Shown in pieces: positions 1-6,841 of a DNA stretch of 9,790 bases. This DNA is from Chloroflexota bacterium. Lineage in GTDB: Bacteria > Chloroflexota > DTOL01 > JACQYG01. Location of the stretch: the NCBI GenBank assembly GCA_016208345.1, contig JACQYG010000298.1, positions 1-9,790 on the forward strand. The letters are read 5' to 3'. Under the pieces are notes generated by a model, which had not been told where the DNA came from, did not search any database, and worked only from the letters and a program-made list of their open reading frames with translations. The translations under genes and the position numbers were made by a program. The stretch's first letter is position 1; every line of letters begins with the position of its first letter.

Positions 1-37
1 AGATACATGGCCCTCGCTCTCCGAAGGAAGGAAATCC

Positions 38-82
38 CCTGGTCAGGTGGCCAGGTATGCCCGAGTGGAGGGGAATCTCCAC
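38..82 (-). other. Two tandem inverted repeats in the divergent leader
   Basis: Two short dyads sit between the leftward promoter and the window edge. One is CCTGG (38-42) with CCAGG (51-55), enclosing 8 bases. The other is GTGGAG (65-70) with CTCCAC (77-82), enclosing 6 bases. They could fold as consecutive small hairpins in the leftward transcript, or be protein-binding dyads. I could not match them to a known riboswitch, and no T-tract follows either one. Confidence 0.35.
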
Positions 83-95
83 GTTAGATGCCTAA

Positions 96-124
96 ATTAT
101 ACCCCAATAAGTCCGATTTTGCAA
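96..124 (-). promoter_or_regulatory. Leftward sigma70-type promoter, divergent from fhs
   Basis: Read on the minus strand there is TTGCAA (124-119), a 17-base spacer and a perfect TATAAT (101-96). This is one of the best promoter matches in the window. It would drive transcription leftward out of the window, back to back with the fhs promoter. The only ATG in the leader on that strand lies at 8-6, with GGAGAG (22-17) eight bases upstream, so a divergent gene may begin at the very edge. Only eight bases of it would be visible and its product cannot be judged. The promoter is inferred from consensus only. Confidence 0.55.
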
Positions 125-186
125 CCGTTTCGGCTTAATTTAGCCAATAGATCTCTATTGTTCGTTCACCGCCGCACAAAGCCCCA

Positions 187-216
187 TTGACAACTTGCAA
201 GGGCCTGTGATAGTAT
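187..216 (+). promoter_or_regulatory. Promoter of fhs
   Basis: A perfect TTGACA (187-192) is followed by an 18-base spacer and TAGTAT (211-216). A TG at 208-209 gives an extended -10. Transcription would start near 222-224, leaving a leader of about 90 bases before the fhs start at 315. With the leftward promoter at 96-124 this makes a compact divergent control region. Consensus match only; no operator for a known regulator was recognised. Confidence 0.6.
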
Positions 217-239
217 ATCGGGCGTGTGAAAAAGGGAAC

Positions 240-257
240 AAGCTGGCTCACTAGCTT
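240..257 (+). other. Hairpin in the fhs leader
   Basis: AAGCTGG (240-246) can pair with CTAGCTT (251-257) through one G-U pair, closing a CTCA tetraloop. It lies inside the predicted fhs transcript, about 60 bases before the start codon. It is preceded by GGGAAC and followed by a GC-rich stretch ending in GCCTGGG. That arrangement faintly recalls the ZTP (pfl) riboswitch, but the expected pseudoknot pairing is missing, so I describe it only as a leader hairpin. Confidence 0.3.
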
Positions 258-314
258 CGCGCCGTGCGGGCCTGGGGTAGTCAGTGCTTTTTAATTTTAA
301 AGGAGGGAAAGCAA

Positions 315-2018
315 ATGCCAGAAGTGCCCAGCGACCTGGAGATCGCCCAGGCGGCGAAGATGAAGCCCATTGCGGAGATCGCCAGGCAGGCAGGACTGTT
401 GGACGATGAGATCGAGTTCTACGGCAAATACAAATGCAAGGTCTCCCTGGATGTCCTGAAAAGGCTCAAGGACAAACCTAACGGCAAGTACATCGACGTC
501 ACCGCCATCACCCCTACCCCCTTGGGCGAGGGCAAGACCGTAACCACCATTGGCCTCTCGCAGGCACTGGCCCACATCGGCAAGAAGGTCTTCACCACCA
601 TCCGGCAGCCTTCGTTGGGCCCGGTCTTCGGCATTAAGGGTGGCGCCGCCGGCGGCGGTTACTCCCAGGTTGTCCCCATGGAGGACTTCAACCTCCACCT
701 CACCGGCGACACCCATGCGGTGGCCCTGGCCCACAACCTCCTGGCCGCCGCCATCGATGCCCACATCATGCACGGCAATGAGCTTGGGATCGACCCCTAC
801 AGCATCACCTGGCCCCGGGTGGTGGACGTATCCGACCGAGCTCTCCGGAACATCATCATCGGTCTGGGCACCAAGGATGACGGCCGGCCCCGCCAGACCG
901 GCTTCGACATCGCTGTCGCCTCCGAGGTGATGGCCATCCTGGCCCTGACCACCGACCTGTTCGACCTGCGCCAGAGGCTGGGACGCATCGTCATCGGCAT
1001 GAGCAAGGATGGCAAGCCGGTCACCGCCGAAGACCTCAAAGTGGCGGGTGCCATGACGGTGGTGATGAAGGATGCCATCAAACCCAACCTCTTGCAGACC
1101 CTGGAACATACCCCGGTCTTCGTCCACGCCGGCCCCTTCGCCAACATCGCCCACGGCAACAACTCCATCCTGGCCGACCAGATCGCCCTGAAGCTGGCCG
1201 ATTACCTGGTCACCGAGTCCGGATTCGGCGCCGACTGCGGCATGGAGAAGTTCATGGATATCAAGTGTCGCTGCTCCGGGCTCGTGCCGAATTGCGTGGT
1301 GATCGTGGCCTCCATCCGGGCATTGAAGATGCACGGTGGCCTGGCGAAAGTCGTCGCCGGCAAGCCCCTGGCCGAGGTCCTGAAACAGGAGAATTTGCCG
1401 GCGGTGGAGAAGGGCTGCGAAAATCTGGAAAAGCAGATCGAAAACGCGCTCTTCTTCGGCGTGCCGGTGGTGGTCGCCGTCAATCGCTTCACCTGGGACA
1501 CGGATAAGGAGATCGCCCTGGTACAGCGCAAGGCAAAGGAAGCGGGGGCCGAGGGCGCCTATGTCAGCGAGGTCTGGGCCTACGGCGGCAAGGGCGGGGT
1601 GGAACTGGCCGAGGCAGTGGTCAAGGCCTGCGAGAAAACCTCGACGTTCAACTTCCTGTACCCTCTCGATGCCCCCATCAAGGAGAAGATCGAGACCATC
1701 GCCACAAAGATCTACGGGGCCGATGGGGTGGACTACCTGCCGGCGGCGGAGGACAAGATCAAGCTCTACACCAGGTGGGGCTTCGACCGGCTTCCCATTA
1801 ACATGGCCAAGACCCACCTGTCGCTGTCCCACGACCAAAACCTGAAGGGGCGCCCCCGGGGTTTCCGGGTGCCAATCCGTGACGTGCGCGCCTCCGTCGG
1901 GGCCGGTTTCCTCTACCCACTCTGTGGTGAAATGCGCACCATGCCCGGCCTGCCTTCCGTGCCTGCCTTTACCTACGTTGACATCGACGATCAGGGCCGG
2001 ACGGTGGGGTTGTTCTAG
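315..2018 (+). CDS. fhs: Formate-tetrahydrofolate ligase (formyl-THF synthetase)
   Basis: Makes 10-formyl-tetrahydrofolate from formate, ATP and tetrahydrofolate, the second step of the methyl branch of the Wood-Ljungdahl pathway; cytoplasmic. The 567-residue product matches the usual family length of about 555-560. The nucleotide-binding signature [10 protein letters not shown] is at residues 66-75. The strongly conserved stretch beginning [14 protein letters not shown] is at 97-110 and continues to about residue 132. The ATG at 315 is chosen because AAAGGAGGG (299-307) sits seven bases before it and family similarity begins there; an in-frame GTG at 264 lacks such a site. The gene has its own promoter and is followed by a terminator-like hairpin, so it is probably transcribed apart from the acs genes. 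It appears intact. Identification is very secure. Confidence 0.97.
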   Translation: MPEVPSDLEIAQAAKMKPIAEIARQAGLLDDEIEFYGKYKCKVSLDVLKRLKDKPNGKYIDVTAITPTPLGEGKTVTTIGLSQALAHIGKKVFTTIRQPSLGPVFGIKGGAAGGGYSQVVPMEDFNLHLTGDTHAVALAHNLLAAAIDAHIMHGNELGIDPYSITWPRVVDVSDRALRNIIIGLGTKDDGRPRQTGFDIAVASEVMAILALTTDLFDLRQRLGRIVIGMSKDGKPVTAEDLKVAGAMTVVMKDAIKPNLLQTLEHTPVFVHAGPFANIAHGNNSILADQIALKLADYLVTESGFGADCGMEKFMDIKCRCSGLVPNCVVIVASIRALKMHGGLAKVVAGKPLAEVLKQENLPAVEKGCENLEKQIENALFFGVPVVVAVNRFTWDTDKEIALVQRKAKEAGAEGAYVSEVWAYGGKGGVELAEAVVKACEKTSTFNFLYPLDAPIKEKIETIATKIYGADGVDYLPAAEDKIKLYTRWGFDRLPINMAKTHLSLSHDQNLKGRPRGFRVPIRDVRASVGAGFLYPLCGEMRTMPGLPSVPAFTYVDIDDQGRTVGLF

Positions 2019-2046
2019 GCAATCAGGCTACCAATCTACCGCACTT

Positions 2047-2076
2047 AGGGGGGAGGGCGCTGGCGCTCTCCCCTTT
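2047..2076 (+). terminator. Probable rho-independent terminator after fhs
   Basis: A 13-base-pair stem (2047-2059 with 2064-2076) closes a CTGG tetraloop. Its core is GGGGAGGGCG against CGCTCTCCCC, with one G-U pair inside and two more near the base. The 3' arm ends in TTT, followed by CGGTTT, so the T-tract is short and interrupted and efficiency may be modest. It begins 29 bases after the fhs stop and lies immediately before the acsD promoter. Confidence 0.6.
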
Positions 2077-2079
2077 CGG

Positions 2080-2109
2080 TTTACACCCCTTTGTCTTCTA
2101 TGATATAAT
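2080..2109 (+). promoter_or_regulatory. Promoter of the acsD-acsE operon
   Basis: TTTACA (2080-2085), an 18-base spacer and a perfect TATAAT (2104-2109) preceded by TG at 2101-2102 (extended -10). The -35 box begins four bases after the fhs terminator stem. Predicted transcription start is about 2116, giving a leader of about 47 bases before acsD. No promoter of similar quality was noticed between the genes downstream, so this is the likely start of the whole acs transcript. Confidence 0.65.
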
Positions 2110-2136
2110 GCGCGAGGCCCGAAAACCGAAGATGAG

Positions 2137-2160
2137 GAATACCTTCACGAAGGAGTGTTC
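2137..2160 (+). promoter_or_regulatory. acsD ribosome-binding site inside a possible hairpin
   Basis: The acsD ribosome-binding site AAGGAG (2150-2155) lies seven bases before the ATG. CCTT (2142-2145) can pair with AAGG (2150-2153) around a CACG loop. After a two-base bulge (2154-2155), GAATA (2137-2141) pairs with TGTTC (2156-2160) through one G-U. Nine base pairs would hold most of the ribosome-binding site closed immediately before the start codon. The pairing is seen in the sequence; a regulatory role is inferred. Confidence 0.35.
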
Positions 2161-2162
2161 GC

Positions 2163-3131
2163 ATGCCAGTTACCGTTGAGCTCCCGAAGGAAAAGTGGAA
2201 CGGCAAGGTGCGCGAGATCACCCTGGGGGCCACTCCGGCCCAGGGGGGCACTCGCACCTCCACCGTCACGGTGGGTGGAGAGACCACATTGCCTTTCTTG
2301 CACTTCGAGGGCAGCATACCCCACCGCCCAGCCCTGGCCGTGGAGATGCAAGACGTGCCACCTCAAGACTGGTCCACCACGCTTCTAGAGGCCTGGGACA
2401 CCGCTGCCAGCGACCCCGTCTCGTGGGCCAAGAAAGCGGTGGAGTTGGGCGCCGACGCCCTGGCCGTCAAGTTACGAGGCACCCATCCCGAGCGACAGAA
2501 CCGCAGCGCCGCCGAGGCGGCGGAGACGGTGAAGGCCATACTGGGGGCGGTGGGCGTTCCCCTGATCGTCTACGGCCCCGAGGTGGCGGAAAAGGACAAT
2601 GAGGTACTGGTAGCCGTGGCGGAGGCTGCCGCAGGAGAACGGCTGGCCCTGGGCAATTGCGAGGACAAGAACTATCGCACCATCGTGGCCGGCGCCCTGG
2701 CCCACGGCCACCTGGTGGTGGCCAAGACCCCCATCGACGTGAACCTGGCCAAGCAGCTCAACATACTTATCAGCGATATGGGGCTGCCCCTGGACCGGGT
2801 CCTGATGGATCCCACCACCGGGGCGCTGGGCTACGGCATCGAGTACACCTACTCGGTCATGGAAAGGCTGCGCCTGGCCGCGCTCATGGGGGACAGCATG
2901 ACCCAACAGCCTATGATCTGTACCGTAGGTGAGGAGTCCTGGCGTCAAAAGGAATCCAAGGTGAAGGACGGCGTCCCCTCCCTCTGGGGCGATTTCGCTG
3001 GGCGCGGCCCCCTCTGGGAGATGGCCACGGCCATGGCGCTGCTCCAGTCCGGCGCGGACATCCTGGTGCTCCGCCATCCCAAGACCATAAAGACCATGAG
3101 AGAGACCATAGATAAACTTATGTCGAGTTAA
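2163..3131 (+). CDS. acsD: Corrinoid iron-sulfur protein, small subunit (AcsD/CdhD)
   Basis: Small subunit of the corrinoid iron-sulfur protein, which carries the methyl group on cobalamin from AcsE to acetyl-CoA synthase; cytoplasmic heterodimer with AcsC. The 322-residue length matches bacterial AcsD (about 320). The family has a TIM-barrel fold that helps cradle the cobalamin and carries no iron-sulfur cluster; consistent with that, only two cysteines (166 and 253) are present and no cluster motif is seen. Recognisable conserved stretches are GNCEDKNY (164-171) and DPTTGALGYGIEY (216-228). The ATG is set by AAGGAG seven bases upstream. It is the first gene of the inferred operon and is followed after only three bases by a small membrane-protein gene, then acsC. 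Separation of the two subunit genes by that small gene is unusual. Confidence 0.95.
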   Translation: MPVTVELPKEKWNGKVREITLGATPAQGGTRTSTVTVGGETTLPFLHFEGSIPHRPALAVEMQDVPPQDWSTTLLEAWDTAASDPVSWAKKAVELGADALAVKLRGTHPERQNRSAAEAAETVKAILGAVGVPLIVYGPEVAEKDNEVLVAVAEAAAGERLALGNCEDKNYRTIVAGALAHGHLVVAKTPIDVNLAKQLNILISDMGLPLDRVLMDPTTGALGYGIEYTYSVMERLRLAALMGDSMTQQPMICTVGEESWRQKESKVKDGVPSLWGDFAGRGPLWEMATAMALLQSGADILVLRHPKTIKTMRETIDKLMSS

Positions 3132-3134
3132 AAC

Positions 3135-3353
3135 ATGAACCCCCTTCTGATCGAGGTATTGGGAGGCTCGTTTCTGGTGGTCCTGGGCCTCCTGGGGCTC
3201 TGGAAGCCTGGCCTGGTATGGGGGCTGGACCTGAGCCAGATAAAGGACCAACGCTCCAGGGAGCGCATCCTTCGCCGCTGGCGACTGGGCTCGGTGGGCT
3301 TCGTTGCCGCGGGCCTTGGCTTTCTGAGCGTGGCACTATACCAAACACTCTAG
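3135..3353 (+). CDS. Small two-helix membrane protein of unknown function
   Basis: A 72-residue protein with two hydrophobic segments, about residues 4-22 and 51-69, joined by a strongly basic stretch (residues 32-50, with K37, R40, R42, R44, R47, R48 and R50). By the positive-inside rule the loop should face the cytoplasm and both termini the outside. There is no signal-peptide cleavage site, cysteine or known catalytic motif. It starts three bases after the acsD stop and ends eleven bases before the acsC start. No convincing ribosome-binding site precedes its ATG, so translation is probably coupled to acsD. The shape (helix, W-K-P turn, charged loop, helix) loosely recalls small uncharacterised membrane families such as DUF6199, but I cannot assign it. 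Its position suggests a membrane-proximal role for the corrinoid protein; that is inference. Confidence 0.75.
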   Translation: MNPLLIEVLGGSFLVVLGLLGLWKPGLVWGLDLSQIKDQRSRERILRRWRLGSVGFVAAGLGFLSVALYQTL

Positions 3354-3364
3354 AGGAGAACGCA

Positions 3365-4720
3365 ATGGCGCTATCCGGACTGGACATCTATAAGCTACTT
3401 CCCAAGACCAACTGCAAGGAATGCGGTTTTCCCACCTGTCTGGCCTTTGCCATGAAGCTGTCCCAAAAGGGGGCCGAGCTTTCGGCCTGTCCCTACGTCT
3501 CCGACGAGGCCAAGGCGGCGCTGGAGGCGGCCTCTTCTCCGCCCATCCGCCTCATCACCATCGGGACTGGCGAAAACAAGATCGTAGTGGGCAATGAGGT
3601 GGTGCTTTTCCGCCACGAGAAGACCTTCTACCACGAGCCCGGCCTGGTGGTCCGGGTGGCTGACTCCTGGGAGCCGGAGAAAATCGCCGAGGTCGTCTCC
3701 CAGGTAGATGGGTACGTGGTGGAGCGCGTGGGCATGAAGCTGACCTTGAACGGCATCGCCGTGGAGAATGTTTCCGGCGACGCCGCCAGGTTCGTCCAGG
3801 CAGTGCAACTGGTGAAACAGAAGACGGCGCTGCCGTTGGTGTTGATGAGCGCCAACGCCGCGGCCATGGATGCCGCTCTGCAAATAGTTGGCCCAGACAA
3901 GCCCCTGGTGTACGCCGCCACGCCGGAGAATTGGCAGGCCTACGCCGATTTGGCCAAGAAATACGCCTGCCCGCTGGCCATCACCGACTCGGGCGACCTT
4001 TCCCGCCTGGGCAGCCTGGCCGAGGCGGTGATCAAGGCCGGGGTGGCGGATCTGGTCCTGGACCCAGGTACCCGTAACCTGGCTGATTCCCTGGCCAGCC
4101 TGACTCAACTGCGCCGCCTGGCCCTGAAGAAGAACCTGCGCCTCCTGGGCTTCCCCATCCTGGCCTTCGCCGGAGGGGATGACAGCACCCTGGAGGAGCA
4201 GAGCATCCTGGCCACCGAATTGATCGCTAAATACGCCGGCATCGTGGTCCTGGGTCGCTTCGATCCGACGGGGATCTATCCACTCTTAACCTTCCGCCAG
4301 AATATCTATACCGACCCCCAGAAACCGATCCAGGTGAGCCCGGGCATGTACAAGTTCGGCGAGCCGGGTGAGCAGTCACCGCTGCTCATTACCACCAATT
4401 TCTCCCTCACCTACTTCACGGTGGCGGGCGAGGTGGAGGGTTCGGGCGTGCCCAGTTGGCTGGTCATCGCCGATTCCGAGGGGATGTCGGTGCTCACTGC
4501 CTGGGCCGCGGGCAAGTTCGACGCAGAGAAGATCGCCAAGTCGGTGAAATCCGCTGGCATGGACGACAAGTTGGGCCACCGCAAGCTGGTGATCCCCGGC
4601 TACGTGGCCACATTGTCGGGTGAGGTGGAGGAGGAGCTGCCGGGATGGCAGATCCTGGTGGGACCCCGGGAGGCGGTGGATATCCCCTCTTATCTTAAGA
4701 CCGTCTGGAAAGCGGCATAA
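3365..4720 (+). CDS. acsC: Corrinoid iron-sulfur protein, large subunit (AcsC/CdhE)
   Basis: Large subunit of the corrinoid iron-sulfur protein. It carries a low-potential [4Fe-4S] cluster and, at its C-terminus, the domain that binds the methyl-carrying cobalamin. The 451-residue product matches the family (about 445-450). The cluster motif C-x2-C-x4-C-x16-C is at C17, C20, C25 and C42, the arrangement known for this protein. A TIM-barrel region follows, and the C-terminal corrinoid domain lies at about 325-445, including the conserved TTNFSLTYF at 343-351. The ATG at 3365 is chosen because GAGGAG (3353-3358) lies six bases upstream and the cysteine motif then begins where expected; a longer in-frame reading from 3218 overlaps the preceding gene and adds residues unlike the family. 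It is expected to pair with AcsD and to be reactivated by the next gene's product. Confidence 0.96.
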   Translation: MALSGLDIYKLLPKTNCKECGFPTCLAFAMKLSQKGAELSACPYVSDEAKAALEAASSPPIRLITIGTGENKIVVGNEVVLFRHEKTFYHEPGLVVRVADSWEPEKIAEVVSQVDGYVVERVGMKLTLNGIAVENVSGDAARFVQAVQLVKQKTALPLVLMSANAAAMDAALQIVGPDKPLVYAATPENWQAYADLAKKYACPLAITDSGDLSRLGSLAEAVIKAGVADLVLDPGTRNLADSLASLTQLRRLALKKNLRLLGFPILAFAGGDDSTLEEQSILATELIAKYAGIVVLGRFDPTGIYPLLTFRQNIYTDPQKPIQVSPGMYKFGEPGEQSPLLITTNFSLTYFTVAGEVEGSGVPSWLVIADSEGMSVLTAWAAGKFDAEKIAKSVKSAGMDDKLGHRKLVIPGYVATLSGEVEEELPGWQILVGPREAVDIPSYLKTVWKAA

Positions 4721-4790
4721 CCTTTGCTGGTTTGGCGATAGATTCATAACATCGTCCCACCTGTTCGCATCGGGAAAGATTAAGCAAAGA

Positions 4791-6728
4791 ATGCAAGAGG
4801 AAAAGACCGTCACGAAAGAGGCCAGGCCTGGCAACTCCAAGGCCATCGTCATCTTCAAGCCCTTTGGCACGGTGGCCAACGTGGAGGTTGGTACCCTTCT
4901 GCTCGATGCGGCGCAACTGGCCGGGGTAGAAGTGAATTCCCCTTGCGGTGCCCAGGGAAGATGCGGGCGCTGCAAGGTCCTGGTGGAATACGGAGAGGTG
5001 GCCCGGCGCTCTAACCCCAAGCTCTCGTCCGCCGACGAAAGCCAGGGCTATGCCCTGGCCTGCCAGACTGTCATCAAAGGCGACGTGGTGCTGGTGGTGC
5101 CCACCAAGGAGGAGATCCAGCGTCGCCCCGCCATCGAGACCGCCGCCGAGAAGATCGCCCTGCCTTTCGTCTGCGACTGGCGCCGGGAACCGGCTATACA
5201 GAAGCTCTACCTGGAGATACCGCCGCCCTCCCTGGCCGACAATACCAACGACCTGGACCGCCTAAAGCGGGAATTGGCCAAGAGGCTTGGCATCAAGGAC
5301 CTGGTGGTGAGCCTGCCCATGCTGAGAGGCTTGTCGCGCACGCTGCGAGAGGCCGATTGGCGGGTCACCGTCGTCCTGGACATGCGCAACTGGCTGCCCG
5401 GCGGCAGCATCCCGCCCCGGCTTATCGGCCTGCTTCCGGACGATGAGACCTCCACCAACCTGGGTCTGGCTGTGGACATCGGCACCACCAGTGTGGTGGT
5501 ATACCTGGTGGATTTCATCACCGGAAAGGTGGTGGACACCGCCTCGGCCTATAACGCTCAGGTTAGCTGCGGCGAGGACGTGATCTCCCGCATCATCTAT
5601 TCCCAGCGCCGGGATGGCCTGAATCACCTGCAGCGGCTGGTCATCAAGACTATCAACGATTTGATCACCGAGCTGGCCGGCCACAACCACATTCACGCCG
5701 ATGACATCAACGAGGTGTCGGTGGCCGGCAATACCACCATGACCCACGTCTTCCTGGGGTTAGACCCAAAGTACATCCGGGAGGAGCCATACATCCCGAC
5801 CATGACCGTGCCGCCTCGCGTCAGCGCCGGCGACCTGGGGCTGGCGATCAACCCGAACGCCTCTGTCTATTGTATGCCGGCAGTGGGCAGCTACGTCGGC
5901 GGCGACATCACCTCCGGCGTGCTCAGCTCCGGACTGTTCCAGACCGACCGGCTGACCCTGTTCATCGACGTGGGGACCAACGGTGAGATGGTATTGGGCA
6001 CCAAGGACTGGCTCATCACCTGTGCCTGCTCCGCCGGCCCGGCCTTTGAGGGAGGCGGGGTGCGCCACGGCATGAGGGCCGCCGCCGGTGCCATCGAGGA
6101 CATCTGGATCAGCCCCCAGAACTACGAACCAACCTATCGGGTGATCAACAACATCTCCCCCGCCGGCATCTGCGGCTCGGGGCTCATCGACCTTCTGGCC
6201 GAGATGTTCGTGACTGGCGTCATCGACAAGGCTGGGAAGATCCGCCGGGAGCTCCCCACGCCCCGGGTGCGCATGGGCGACCATGGCCCGGAGTACATCG
6301 TCGCCTGGGCCGCCGAGACCGCCTCAGGTAACAATATCGTGATCACTGAGGCCGACATCAACAATCTGATCCGGGCCAAGGCCGCGGTCTATGCCGGGCT
6401 TTCGGTGCTGTGCAACAGCGTGGGCGCAAAGCTGGCCGATGTGGAGCAGATCCTCATCGGAGGGGCCTTCGGCCAGTACATTAACGTGGAGAAGGCCATC
6501 CAGATCGGCCTGCTACCGGACCTGCCCTGGGAGAAGTTCCACTATCTGGGCAATACCTCGGCCCTGGGCGCCTACACCGCGCTGCTCTGCAAGGATATGC
6601 GGGCGGCGGTGGTGGACATCGCCCGGAAGATGACCTATCTGGAGCTCTCTGCTGACAATTCGTTCATGAACGAGTATACCTCGGCGCTTTTCATGCCCCA
6701 TACGAACCTGGAGGCTTCCCTTCGGTGA
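4791..6728 (+). CDS. acsV: Reductive activator of the corrinoid protein (RACo/AcsV type)
   Basis: ATP-dependent activator that re-reduces inactive Co(II) cobalamin of AcsC/AcsD to Co(I). The 645-residue protein has an N-terminal plant-type [2Fe-2S] ferredoxin domain with C52, C58, C61 and C91 (C-x5-C-x2-C-x29-C), then a linker and middle region. A C-terminal ASKHA-type ATPase domain follows, with phosphate motifs DIGTT (229-233) and DVGTNGE (393-399) and a late glycine-rich GGAFG (557-561). This order and length match RACo, encoded as orf7/acsV in acetogen gene clusters. The ATG at 4791 gives a family-like N-terminus; an open frame reaches back to 4620 but overlaps acsC and looks non-native. 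The ribosome-binding site is weak: GGGAAAG at 4772-4778, twelve bases from the ATG. Low expression would suit an activator needed only in catalytic amounts. The 70-base gap after acsC shows nothing else clear. Confidence 0.94.
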   Translation: MQEEKTVTKEARPGNSKAIVIFKPFGTVANVEVGTLLLDAAQLAGVEVNSPCGAQGRCGRCKVLVEYGEVARRSNPKLSSADESQGYALACQTVIKGDVVLVVPTKEEIQRRPAIETAAEKIALPFVCDWRREPAIQKLYLEIPPPSLADNTNDLDRLKRELAKRLGIKDLVVSLPMLRGLSRTLREADWRVTVVLDMRNWLPGGSIPPRLIGLLPDDETSTNLGLAVDIGTTSVVVYLVDFITGKVVDTASAYNAQVSCGEDVISRIIYSQRRDGLNHLQRLVIKTINDLITELAGHNHIHADDINEVSVAGNTTMTHVFLGLDPKYIREEPYIPTMTVPPRVSAGDLGLAINPNASVYCMPAVGSYVGGDITSGVLSSGLFQTDRLTLFIDVGTNGEMVLGTKDWLITCACSAGPAFEGGGVRHGMRAAAGAIEDIWISPQNYEPTYRVINNISPAGICGSGLIDLLAEMFVTGVIDKAGKIRRELPTPRVRMGDHGPEYIVAWAAETASGNNIVITEADINNLIRAKAAVYAGLSVLCNSVGAKLADVEQILIGGAFGQYINVEKAIQIGLLPDLPWEKFHYLGNTSALGAYTALLCKDMRAAVVDIARKMTYLELSADNSFMNEYTSALFMPHTNLEASLR

Positions 6729-6763
6729 AGAAGTTGCTTTACAAGACAGTATAGCCAAAATGA

Positions 6764-6785
6764 TGGAGTGGCTCTCGCCACTCCA
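6764..6785 (+). other. Perfect 9-bp hairpin between acsV and the HEAT gene
   Basis: TGGAGTGGC (6764-6772) and GCCACTCCA (6777-6785) are perfect complements around a TCTC loop. The hairpin begins 36 bases after the acsV stop and ends 56 bases before the HEAT-protein start. It is followed by GGCGCCTTGCC rather than a T-tract, so it is not a standard terminator. It could be an RNA-processing or stability element that sets different levels for the two halves of the operon, or a protein-binding dyad. Confidence 0.55.
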
Positions 6786-6841
6786 GGCGCCTTGCCCCGA
6801 GGCCAGCCATGGGCCAGGTGTCTCAGCGCAGGAGGAACCAG

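Noticed and set aside
1..82. Minus-strand open frame from GTG at 82 to the window edge
   Set aside because: Open for 27 codons but without a ribosome-binding site, lying in the leader dyads; too short to support.
50..92. tRNA-like string (GCCCGAGTGG) near the left end
   Set aside because: It resembles the D-arm of a serine tRNA, but no acceptor stem, anticodon arm or T-arm can be built around it.
231..277. Possible ZTP (pfl) riboswitch in the fhs leader
   Set aside because: GGGAAC, a hairpin and a GCCG...CCTGGG segment occur in the right order, and fhs is a plausible target. The loop-to-internal-loop pseudoknot complementarity of the family is absent. A search with the Rfam ZTP model would decide.
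264..314. Upstream GTG start for fhs adding 17 residues
   Set aside because: The ATG at 315 has an excellent ribosome-binding site and begins where family similarity begins; the upstream bases look like leader RNA.
297..1838. 513-codon open frame on the minus strand across fhs
   Set aside because: It mirrors the intact, highly conserved fhs gene. Long antisense frames are common in GC-rich coding DNA, and its translation shows low-complexity His/Gly/Asp-rich sequence with no recognisable domain.
2472..3251. 259-codon minus-strand open frame over acsD and the small membrane gene
   Set aside because: Shadow of acsD codon usage; no ribosome-binding site or family features, and it crosses two sense genes.
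3218..3364. Longer acsC reading from 3218
   Set aside because: The added residues overlap the small membrane gene, do not resemble the family, and would displace the N-terminal cluster motif; the ATG at 3365 has GAGGAG.
4620..4790. Longer acsV reading from a GTG at 4620
   Set aside because: It overlaps the end of acsC and encodes Trp/Arg-rich sequence typical of an out-of-frame reading; the ferredoxin domain is complete from 4791.
6734..6762. Possible internal promoter after acsV
   Set aside because: TTGCTT and TTTACA boxes occur, but no -10 box of reasonable quality lies at the correct spacing.
6809..6841. Earlier ATG for the HEAT protein
   Set aside because: No ribosome-binding site before it, and the strong AGGAGG at 6830-6835 would lie inside the gene while fitting the ATG at 6842.
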